64,000 nt of DNA from Erinaceus europaeus (taxonomy: Eukaryota > Chordata > Mammalia > Eulipotyphla > Erinaceidae): the NCBI RefSeq assembly GCF_950295315.1, contig NC_080177.1:81231000-81294999 (forward strand), given 5' to 3'. Below are positions 1 to 9,301 of the stretch, one piece after another. The notes under the pieces are model-generated. The model was not told the origin of the DNA and did no database searches. It saw nothing but the letters and a program-made list of their open reading frames with translations. Each line of letters opens with the position of its first letter. The first letter of the stretch is position 1. The position numbers and the translations under genes are program-made.

Positions 1-134
1 AATAATAAATAAATACTAATTTTGTCTGTTAAGGTCTCCATGCAGTATTGGAGTATTTATTATTTTGATTGTGATGATAATTATAAATTACAGCATATGC
101 ACAGATTGGCAGGATAAGTTTTTCTAATGTATGA

Positions 135-148
135 AACACACACACACG

Positions 149-194
<46 letters not shown>
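135..194. repeat. (CA)n microsatellite with a CG-containing interruption
   Basis: About 60 bp of CA dinucleotide repeat, with a short block of CGCGCG near its left side. This alternating purine-pyrimidine tract could adopt Z-DNA. It is not flanked by a recognisable SINE tail. Confidence 0.95.
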
Positions 195-197
<3 letters not shown>

Positions 198-1095
198 CTA
201 CCTGGGTTGTTAATCAGTCATTCTTTTTTTTTGGACAAAACATTTTCTTTTTCTGTCATGATCAGAATGACTTATGGGTTTGCGTATAGTGTGGGCTCAA
301 GGAGAAAGTGTGTATCTCATCAGTGTGACTGAGTTGGAGATGAGCCATTCAGAGAAGCAGTGTGCCGCAGACACAGAAACTGCTGGAATGATGTATGTGC
401 AGTCTTTTTTTGTTTTATCTCAGTAGCTTTTCTCCTGTGGCCCGAGCTCTATTCTTAACATTGTGTGATTTCATGCTCAGGCAATTTCTTTTTCTATTAT
501 GCAAGCTGATGCATTTTGCTTTTCTTCTTCTCCTCCTCCTTTTAAAAAATAAAGTACATTTTTTTTAATCTCCTTTCAGTGTCGCATTAGCTTAAGTTAC
601 CAAGCATTGTTTGTCTTAGCAAATGCACAGCACTATGGCGGTTCTCTATTAAAATGATTTAGCAAACATGTTGAAGTTTAAACCTGTGAGAATGGCATTT
701 GGAGGCAACTGTTCCGCCCTCTGATATTTAATTCAATTCTAACACTGTGGTGGCAATATATTGTTTATGCACTAGAACTATTTGCTCAGGTCATTAAAGT
801 GTAGGGAGAAAATTGCTACTTCCAGGAAGATTTATGTCATTGCAATGTCTTGAAATGGTTGAGAAACCTCAAAAGGAACCATTTCCTGCTGGATTAACAG
901 CTCTTGCATGTGCTTACAATTTTCAGAAACCCCATACATATTTAACCAAACTGTGGGTATTTATCCTATTCTGGTTGCTTGATTTTCCTCATGTAACCAT
1001 TGACATGTATAAGTACTATCAATAGAAAGCAATTATGTTTAGTTATTTCTAGTAGGAAAGAGTAAATTCTTACTAGTCTATGCAATTATAAAAAT
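195..1095. other. Unique sequence, no gene recognised
   Basis: AT-rich, apparently single-copy DNA. The stretch around 575-800 has a balanced, non-repetitive composition resembling a conserved non-coding element (see findings). The 70-codon frame at 813-1025 has no recognisable motif and I do not call it a gene. Confidence 0.5.
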
Positions 1096-1105
1096 AATTC
1101 CCTCC

Positions 1106-1110
<5 letters not shown>

Positions 1111-1155
<45 letters not shown>
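1111..1155. repeat. (CA)n microsatellite
   Basis: About 45 bp of pure CA repeat. It runs directly into CGTGTGTAC and then a 24-bp hairpin-forming inverted repeat at 1164-1187. Confidence 0.95.
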
Positions 1156-1158
<3 letters not shown>

Positions 1159-1159
1159 T

Positions 1160-1255
1160 GTACAATTCCATACACATGTATGGAATTATACCCCTCTTAT
1201 CCCACAATTTTGTCAATCATTATTAGGTCACTAATAAAATAAATTAAAAATAAAA
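1160..1255 (+). mobile_element. L1 3'-terminal fragment (old subfamily)
   Basis: The segment reads TGGAATTATACCCCTCTTAT, then a CCCACAATTTTGTCAAT block, and ends in an AATAAA-rich stretch. The same end signature (TTGTACCCCTC followed by a TTTTGT block and an A-rich tail) closes the other sense-strand L1 3'UTRs in this window (5286-5554, 34335-34645). It is a short 5'-truncated remnant with no coding part. Confidence 0.6.
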
Positions 1256-1354
1256 AGTGAATAGATAAAATGAGACAAAATACTATAAAATTCAATACCT
1301 TTAAATATTCAATGCACTAGCAAAGATTGGACTTGTGTAAAGTTCAGGGAAACT

Positions 1355-1647
1355 GCTTTTTTAAAAAAATATTTATTTATTTATTCCCTTTATTTTTGCC
1401 CTTGTTGTTTTATTAGTGTAGTTATTATTGTTGTTATTGTTGGATAGGACAGAGAGAAATGGAGAGAAGAGAGGAAGAGAGAGAGGGGGGGAGAGAAAGA
1501 CAAACACCTGCAGATAGACACCTTCACCGATTGTGACGTGACCCCCTGTAGATGGGGAGCCAGGGGCTCGAACCTGGATCCTTAAGCTGGTCCTTGTGCT
1601 TTGTGCCACCTGCACTTAACCCACTGCTATGCTACCACCCGACTCCC
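1355..1647 (-). mobile_element. SINE-A (tRNA-derived, CAA-rich body)
   Basis: Reverse-oriented copy with a poly-T side at 1355, the TTGTTGTTATTG body, the TTGGATAGGACAGAG block, the CCTGTAGATGGGGAGCC block and the tRNA-related head at the right. The element is flanked by a 10-bp duplication, cagggaaact, at 1345-1354 and 1648-1657. This fixes its ends and shows L1-type integration. Confidence 0.9.
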
Positions 1648-1664
1648 CAGGGAAACTCTTAAAG

Positions 1665-1922
1665 CTGTTTTTGTTTGTTTGTTTGTTTTTGCTGCCAGAA
1701 TTATTGGTGGTATCTAGTGGTTGCATGTGTCTAATGTTTCCAGCGGCCATTTATTTCCTTCTCTTTGATAGAGATTGAGAGACAGAGAGAGAAGGAGAAA
1801 CATCTGTACCATTGCTCCACCACTCATGCAGCTTTCCCCCTGCAGGTGGGGGTAGTGGGTTGTGTCCAGGTCCTCATTTATGATAATGTGTGCTCTAGTG
1901 GGTAAGCCACCACCTGCCTCTT
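1665..1922 (-). mobile_element. SINE-B (diverged copy)
   Basis: Reverse-oriented, old copy. Recognisable blocks are GATAGAGATTGAGAGACAGA, then CTTTCCCCCTGCAGGTGGGG, and the end GCCACCACCTGCC. A GTTT microsatellite (1668-1690) marks the tail side. Confidence 0.7.
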
Positions 1923-1974
1923 TGAAACTAATTCTTGTCTACAACTGGTATTTTTCATGGACTTTCTGGCATGC

Positions 1975-2165
1975 ACCCTCCCTTTCCTTCTTTTCTTCCC
2001 TTATTCTTATTCTTATTCTTCCCCCTCCCCTCCCTTCCTCTCCCTTCCTTATTTCCTTCCTTCCTCCTCCTCCCCTCCCCTCTCCCTCCTCCCCTCCCCT
2101 CTCCCTCCTCCCCTCTCCTCTCCCTCCTCCCCTCCTCTTCCCCTTCACCTCCTCTTCTTTTTCCA
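1975..2165. repeat. Polypyrimidine (CT-rich) tract
   Basis: Nearly pure C and T on the plus strand, built from CCCTCCTCCCCTC-like units and a TTATTC run. It is open in several frames on both strands (75 to 176 codons), which reflects base composition and not coding. Such homopurine-homopyrimidine tracts can form triplex DNA. Confidence 0.95.
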
Positions 2166-2248
2166 ACTAGGGTTATCACTTCACTTTGGTCTCTTGCCTA
2201 CACTCTGCTTCTGGAGACCATCCATTTTTCCTTTAAAAATTATTTGTT

Positions 2249-2540
2249 GGGGACCAGGCAGCAGCACAGCAGTTTAAATGCACCTGGCACAAAGCCCAAG
2301 GACCAGCATAAGGATCCTGGTTGGAGCCCCCGGCTCCCTACCTGCAGGGGGAGTCACTTCACAAGTGGTGAAGCAGGTCTGCAGGTGTCTTTCTCTCCCC
2401 CTCTCTGTCTTCCTATCCTCTCTCAATTTCTCTCTGTTCTATTCAACAACAATGACAACAAATAAACAACAAGGGCCAAAAAAAAAAAAAAAAGGAAAAA
2501 TGTCTTCCAGGACCAGTGGATTTACAGAGGCAAAAGAAAA
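2249..2540 (+). mobile_element. SINE-A, long form
   Basis: Forward copy with a head resembling a tRNA gene. The B-box-like GGTTGGAGCCC carries one change from GGTTCGAGCCC. Next come the CCTGCAGGGGGAGTCACTTC block, the CT-rich block, the CAACAA body and the 3' domain GTCTTCCAGGACCAGTGGAT. A run of 16 A lies between body and 3' domain. Confidence 0.85.
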
Positions 2541-2549
2541 TGATATATT

Positions 2550-2702
2550 TGTTGATAGTAAAGAGAGAAATTTAGATGGGGTGGGGGAGATAGAGAGGGA
2601 AAGAGTAGGAGAGACACCTGCATTACTGCTTCACCACTTGAACCTGGGGCCTTGCTGACTGTAATGTGTCAACGCAGCTGGGTGCACCACTGCCTGACCC
2701 CC
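2550..2702 (-). mobile_element. SINE-B
   Basis: Reverse-oriented copy: GATAGAGAGGGAAAGAG, GACACCTGCATTACTGCTTC, TTGAACCTGGGGCCTTGC and the end GCACCACTGCCTGACCCCC. It abuts the preceding SINE-A tail. Confidence 0.75.
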
Positions 2703-5271
2703 AATTTCTGACATCTCTATAGCGACTCTTCACTTATCCTTGCTAATACTGTATTCAGCCACTGTTGAATGTGATATTTGAGGCATATGTTCTTAGTTAT
2801 TATAGCATGAGGTCTCCAGACTGTCAAACCCAAAAATGTCTTCATTGATAAGAAAGGAAATTCTTGATACTGTCTTTAATAGTATTTTGAATTGCCAGAG
2901 TTATGGATTTTTCCAGTCTTAATAGAACTGTAATTTAAATTCTCTTTCTTCTAAATCATTATTCATATATGTCAGGAGCAGGTAATTTATAATTTAGAAT
3001 GTATATCATCAAACTGCAAGGAGTCCTATCCAGATCTTATGGGAAGTACTGTATATCTCCAGAAAGTCATATATTTTGGTAGTGTGTACTTTACCAGGCG
3101 TGCTACCACCTGCCTTGAAGAAGGTCCCATATTTTCCTATAGTGCCAAATGACTACATTTTTGTGACTATTTTCTTTGAGGAGATGGAACAGATGGTGTG
3201 TATATGTGTATGTGTGTGTGAATTTTGGGGAATCGAAGTGTGAACTGTAAGGGAGATTATTTATTGCCTACACAACACAGAGATTAGATTTGTTCCTTAC
3301 TCATTCCAGTCTGTTGTAAATACTAAGAATTACATTCCCAGCCTTCCTTTTAGAAAGAACTAACCATGTGACTCAATATGCTTATTAATGTATTCAGTAG
3401 AAATAATTCTGTAGAACTTCTAAAAAGAACTCTAAAAGGGGAGGGGGGAAAGAAAGAACTATTTTATTTCTATAGTTTTTCTTTTGCCTTTTTTATTTTC
3501 CTATTTGAAATATTAATGTGAGGAAAGGAATTATGACATCTATCTTCACTGTCTTTCCATTATGGACATAAAGCCAAAATGAGTTAAGCCTGGGTCCTGA
3601 CAACCACTGTCAATTGATATAGATCTCATCATCTACCTGCCTTCTGATTTTTTGTTATCTGGGAAAGTACATCTCTTTGTTGTTTAAAGTTTTATGCACT
3701 GATCTCTTCTCCTTATATGTAAATTTCTTAGCATCAAATCTGTGTGTAATGAGTTGAAAACATTACACGATATTCTCTTTTTCTCAAAGAACCTTTAAAA
3801 AACTATATTTTATGAAATTGAATATCAGTAATAATATATATACTTATTATATATATATTTACTTTTCTAGCTAAAAAGAATAATATTTAAATAGACTGAC
3901 TACTGTTTATACTTTTGTGATTGGATCATTCTCCAGTTATTTAAGTAATACAAAAATTAGAATAAGGGTAGGCAACAAACTGAAGGTGAGACATTATTTT
4001 AAGTTCAGTGCTTTGTAACCTGTGTTCTAAATATATGAATATAGACATACATATAGATGTATATGTATGTATATAGTCAATGCTTACCTTCTTTCAGAGC
4101 TCTTCAGTTCATTCAGCTACTGACTTTCTAGGATTTAATGTCATATTGCCTGGGGACCTCTACCTTTGAAGTTTCACTGAGAATTTATTCACTAGATGAA
4201 TATGGAAATGAAGAAAAACATTTCAAGACATTTTTTATTTTCAATGATCTAGAATTATCTAAATGCAGTACTTTCATGAGTGAAGATGGTATTATCTACT
4301 CTATGAGTAATTTGTGCTTCTGAAATGGTTGTCTCAGGTCACACATTAGGCAGAGACTGCATTTCCTTAGGGGACCTCCTACTTCAAAGTGTCTACTTCA
4401 TAATTAAAAGAGATTCTTGGATTTGAAGATTACTTGGTTTTTATTACTGCAGGGCATATGTAAATGTGTAAATTGCAGTTATGCACTTGATACTCTGCCA
4501 GGTATATCACTCACAGTTTCTAGTTAGTAAAAACATATCGAAATGTATCGAAAGATCCGGCACAATGCTTGAAGTCTCCCTGGTACTTTGGCACCGTCAT
4601 TGTTAACTCCATCTCTCTGGGACCAGTCACTGCTACTTTCTTCTATGAATTGATAAGTGATTAAGTTACCTTAGGACACCATGAGATACCAAGACCACTG
4701 TCAGGTCAACGATTATTCCTACAATTGCACCTGAAAAATAACTTCAATTTTTAGAAGCAAATACACTGGAGAAAAAGGCAAGATGACATATTTTGAGATA
4801 GCTCTATTATATTGCTAATAAAATGCTTTTTCCTCCCCACTACCAAGCAACTAAGTGCATGATAACTGGATAAATAGTGATTTATAGTGTTAAAACCAAC
4901 CGGGCCAGGAAAAGTGAGAGCAAGTTGTTTTACTGCCCTAATTACAGGCTTTGATATTAAGTGGTGTCTTGGAAATATTATTTTCGTCAAGAATCATTTA
5001 ATGCGTGAGGATAACATTAGGATAGCGATTATACTATTATACTTCTCAGGATTGTTTACCTCCAACTACAGAAGATTGTTGTCACACCAGTATTCTATCC
5101 AGAAACATCTTTTGTATACAAGATGGTATTTGAATACTACACTATCAGATGCCAGTATAGAGTCCCATTCTCATGGTGACATCTGCACAGAACGCCTGAC
5201 AAGCTCATCTAGAAGCCTCCTTGGACCTGTGTTCTGAACAGACTGTACTTTCTCCAGTGTTTTTTCGAAGG
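2703..5271. other. Unique AT-rich sequence, no gene recognised
   Basis: Mostly single-copy DNA. A 38-bp SINE end (3080-3117, TACCAGGCGTGCTACCACC) is the only repeat remnant I am sure of. There are short TG and TA runs at 3195-3222 and 3830-3862. The 61-codon frame at 4138-4323 and the frames around 4751-5237 show no recognisable domain or exon structure. Confidence 0.5.
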
Positions 5272-5285
5272 AAAAGGAGAGGTCT

Positions 5286-5554
5286 AGAACCCCACCCCAC
5301 TAAGGAATGAGAGAGACAGGCTGGGAGTATGGATCCACCTGCCATTGCCATGTGGAAGCAATTCCAGAAGCCAGACCTTCCACCTTCTGCATCCCACAAT
5401 GAATGGTCCATGCTCCCAGAGGGATAGAGAATAGGAAAGCTATCAGGGGAGGGGATGGGATACGGAGTTCTAGTGATGGGAATTGTGTGGAGTTGTACCC
5501 CTCTTATCCTATGGTTTATGTCAGTGTTTCCATTTTATAAATAAAAATAAGAAA
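5286..5554 (+). mobile_element. 5'-truncated young-type L1 (3'UTR only)
   Basis: It matches the sense strand of the L1#1/L1#2 3'UTR: CCCCACCCCACTAAGGAATG, the CCTTCCACCTTCTGCATCCC block, the G-rich AGGGGAGGGGATGGGAT, TTGTACCCCTCTTATCCTAT and an A-rich end. A 14-bp duplication with one mismatch (AAAAGGAGAGGTCT at 5272-5285, AAAAGGAAAGGTCT at 5555-5568) flanks it. No coding part is left. Confidence 0.9.
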
Positions 5555-5568
5555 AAAAGGAAAGGTCT

Positions 5569-5952
5569 GACAGAGCACAGTAAGACTTCTATCTTCTTTC
5601 CTAGACCATTTTAGCAGCAATTCAAGTGTGGAAAAGGAATCAAGACTTTACTGTATCTGTTAACATCAACAAACACTGTGGAATTGTTTATTAAATGTGA
5701 AATGCAAGCCTGGCTTTACTGTGAAACATACAGTCTGCTGCAGTAGACCCCAATTTTTCATTCCTCCCTATGCTTGAATATTTGCCATCTGACTCTGGAA
5801 TCCTAACACTTGTTTTCTGTGTTCTCTGTGGAAAGTGAGAGAGAGAAAACCAAGCATGCTGATGGGGAGTAAGCCTAACCAAGTCTTGCTAATATCAGCC
5901 AGTAGCTGTACATACATGGCTTGTTGACACATGTATAACAGTAGCTGACTGA
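5569..5952. other. Unique sequence, no gene recognised
   Basis: Single-copy DNA between two L1 fragments. The minus-strand frames here are not supported by any motif. One of them is the antisense of the L1 fragment that follows. Confidence 0.5.
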
Positions 5953-6525
5953 TCTGGTGAACTCTCAGAAGGCTAGAAATGGACCTATCCTCTGACCCAG
6001 CACTTCCTCTCCTGGGGATATATCCTAAGGAACCAAATGCACCCATCCAAAAAGATTTGTGTAAACCTATGTTCATAGCAGCACAGTTTGTAATAGCCAA
6101 AACCTGTAAACAACTCAGGTGTCCAACAACAGATGAGTGCCTGAGCAAGTTGTGGTCTATATACACAATGAAATACTACTCAGCTATAAAAAATGGTGAC
6201 TTCACTGTTTTCAGCTCATCTTGGATGGAGCTTGAAGAAATCATGTTAAGTGAAATAAGTCAGAAACAGAAGGATGAATATGGGGTGATCTCACTCTCAG
6301 GTAGAAGTTGAAAAACAAGATCAGAAGAGAAAACACTAAGTAGAACCTGGACTGGAGTTGATGTATTGCACCAAAGTAAAAGACCCTAGTGTTGGGGGGA
6401 GAGTACAGGTCCTGGAAAATGATGACAGAGGACCTAGTGGGAGTGGTATTGTTTTGTGGAAAACTGAGAAATGTTATGCATGTAGAAACTGTTGTCGACT
6501 GTAAAACATTAATGCCCCAGTAAAG
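5953..6525 (+). pseudogene. L1 ORF2 C-terminus plus 3'UTR, 5'-truncated
   Basis: The frame at 5979-6311 encodes the last part of L1 ORF2p, with landmarks [36 protein letters not shown] and YYSAIKNGDF, ending in a normal ORF2-type stop after SLSGRS. About 210 bp of 3'UTR follows and ends near AAAACATTAATG. The element begins just upstream of this domain, so it is a 5'-truncated copy with no reverse transcriptase. It belongs to the older L1 group, since it resembles L1#6 (57024-63774) more than L1#1. Confidence 0.9.
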
Positions 6526-7910
6526 GAAAAAACAAATCGAATAGGTGACTGCTACTTTAAACCCGAGAGTTCTAGGTTGATAGTATATACAGCTTTACTA
6601 TAGTAATAGCTGACCATTGTAGAAGTTGATACAGAGAAGTGAGGAGCCACAGCAAGAAAACCCTGAAATGTCATTTTATTCCAGGCAGTATGCTACACGA
6701 AAACAATTCTAAAAGTTCAGAAAACGATCGGTTAACTATTCTAGAACACTAGAAAAATGTAACCTAGGAAGTAGTGAAACATTTACTGACATTATTGTTT
6801 GAATCTAAATATGTGGTCCTGTCCCTAGCAAAGATTTAGATGTATTGCAAGTAAATTGATGTAAATAAGTTTAAATCCTTTTCAGAGATATTTTAGAATA
6901 TGGAAAGTTGAGAACTGCGAAGTTGCTAGGTGAAATTATTTGTCACCATATAGAAGATATGACCATTAGGATATCAGCTTTAGAAGAAGACCGGTTTAGA
7001 AATTGCCATTGCAGCGGCATTTTGTTACAGTTTCTTATTTAATTAATAATCATTGCTGCTCATGCCTCTAAAACATGTGAGTCAGCAGAAGAAAAGTAAA
7101 AAGGTATGAAGCAGTACCCTCACTGAACCATAATTCAACCCAAAAATCCACAATTGATTCTGGAAGGGAAAACTTGTGGAAAGCATTATGACATAGACTG
7201 GCAGAGTTGGTCTGAAAAATATGTATATGGAAAATGCACAGTTTTGTCAAGCACAGTTGTGTAGTAAGAAGCACCACCAGATAAAACTAAAAGAGATTAT
7301 GTAAGTCCTTGTAAATTCATCTTGATCTTCTAAAAACACAAATAGTCAGTAGGTCATCAAATAAACAGGATGTGAAAGGTAACTATTGGATGGTTTCCCT
7401 CATGTGTGGTAGATAAGTAAATCAGGGAAACTGGTGAAAGTTTTAACTGTACTTTCTCTTAGACTGTGAAAACAGAACTATGGTGGTTGGGAAAAAAAGG
7501 TCACAAGAAGTTTGGCCGTGAGCACATTAACATACACATGCATATTGGTATGAAACTAAACCTCTGAAATCTTATAACTTTTTAAACCAATATTAAAGCA
7601 CATCTAAAAGTCATATTTTTCAAACTTGTCTTCATATTTGCACAAAGATAATGGTGAAAATGGAATTCACTGCCAGACGACTGAATAGAGAACAATGATT
7701 TATTCTTACTCTTATATCTAATGTCTGGGTATATTTCCTGCCCCAAGGGATGCGACGTAGGATTTCAGTTTTGCTTCAGATCAGCTAACTCCCTTTCATC
7801 CTACTGCTTTTAGATGACTGATTTTTTTCTTATAGTTTTCCCAGCTCTATTTCATCATTATGTAACACCAAGTTGAATCTAGTTCATAGAACTTCAGATC
7901 AAAAGACACT
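6526..7910. other. Unique sequence, no gene recognised
   Basis: AT-rich single-copy DNA with no repeat family that I recognise and no convincing exon. Confidence 0.45.
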
Positions 7911-7942
7911 GTATTTTTTTCTTTCTTTTTTTGGATTTTTAT
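7911..7942 (-). mobile_element. 3' tail of L1#3, cut off by the L1#1 insertion
   Basis: A T-rich stretch (ATTTTTTTCTTTC) directly left of the L1#1 target duplication. The older L1 3'UTR resumes immediately to the right of L1#1 at 13735, so this is best read as the A-tail of that older minus-strand element. Confidence 0.55.
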
Positions 7943-7958
7943 TTCTTAATATTTTTAT

Positions 7959-9301
7959 GTATTTTTTTATTTAAGAAAGGATAAATTAACAAAACCATAG
8001 GGTAGGAGGGGTACAACTCCACACAATTCCCACCACCCAATCTCCATAACCCACCCCCTCCCCTGATAGCTTTCCAACTCTCTATCCCTCTGGGATCATG
8101 GACCCAGGGTCATTGTGGGTTGCAGAAGATGGAAGGTCTGGCTTCTGTAATTGCTTCCCCGCTGAACATGGGCATTGACTGGTTGGTCCATACTCCCAGT
8201 CTGCCTCTCTCTTTCCCTAGTAGGGTGGGTCTTTGGGGAAGCGGAGCTCCAGGACACATTGGTGGGGTCTTCAGTCTAGGGAAGCCAGGCCGGCATCATG
8301 ATGACATCTGGAACCTGGTGACTGAAAAGAGAGTTAACGTACGAAGTCAAACAAATTGTTGAGCAATCATGGACCCAAAGCTTGGAATATTGGAGAGGAA
8401 GTGTTAGGGGGGTACTCACTGTAAACTCTAGTGTACTTCTGCTTTCAGTTATATATTTTGTACTAGTTTATGGATACGTGTGAACATATGCTCTCTCTCA
8501 CAGAAACTGGTGTATATCTAGGTTTTGGGACTTTGTTAGAAAGTGAACCAGCTGGGATAGAATTAGAGTATACTATGAAAGGAAAGGTCTCACCCGAGTA
8601 ATGAAGCTGAAGGGTTGCCATTCCACATGTGAAGTCTCTGGACACAGTCTGAAGTGAAACATGTTGAGGTGGCCATCGTTGCGTTGATTAGGTTGTGATC
8701 GGCAGATGCAATATTATTTGATATGGATTGGGAGACGCATACGGGAAAGTGGGCCCTATCCAATGGTTCCAGGACTGGGGGAAGTAGAGGCTCTATAGTG
8801 GAAATGTGAGACTCCTGCTGTCTTAGGGTTCAAAAAGACAATTGATAGTTAATGTTATCATCACATTATTTGGTAATTGGGTTAACTTTGAAAAGTCCTT
8901 TTGTTAGGGTTTTCTGTACAGTACCCAGTATCTTGTATATAGCTGTGCTATTGGTTGCTTCTGACCTACTTGGTCTAGGCTTTTGAGAGAGTCCGCCTAT
9001 CAAATACACAGCCTATATATTAAAAAGATTCAGTCTGTGTTTTAAAAAACTTCGAGACATATAATTAATTTCCCCCTCTCATATTAATTAACTAGTGATT
9101 TATATGACTACATTTTACTAGGAGTGTACATAAACACCATTCCCACCACCAAAGGACTGTGACCCATCCCTCCCACCCACTTCCACCCCCCACTGGCCCA
9201 GGAAGCTGCATGTCTACCCCTCACCACAGGGTTTTTACTTTGGTGCCCTACTTACAATTTGGTCAGGTCTTGCTTTTAGTTTCCCTTTCAGATCTTCTTC
9301 C
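7959..9301 (-). other. L1#1 3'UTR (short form)
   Basis: About 1.34 kb between the ORF2 stop and the A-tail. On the sense strand it carries a G-rich motif near the end (reverse complement of ATCCCACCCCCTCCCCTG-like sequence at 8042-8065), which could form a quadruplex. The same 3'UTR is found alone in several truncated copies in this window. It lacks the roughly 650-bp internal block of the older L1 at 17578-19235. Confidence 0.85.

Noticed and set aside
1935..2465. A 176-codon Pro/Leu/Ser-rich frame
   Set aside because: It lies in a polypyrimidine tract and a SINE-A. The composition explains the openness, and the opposite strand is open too.
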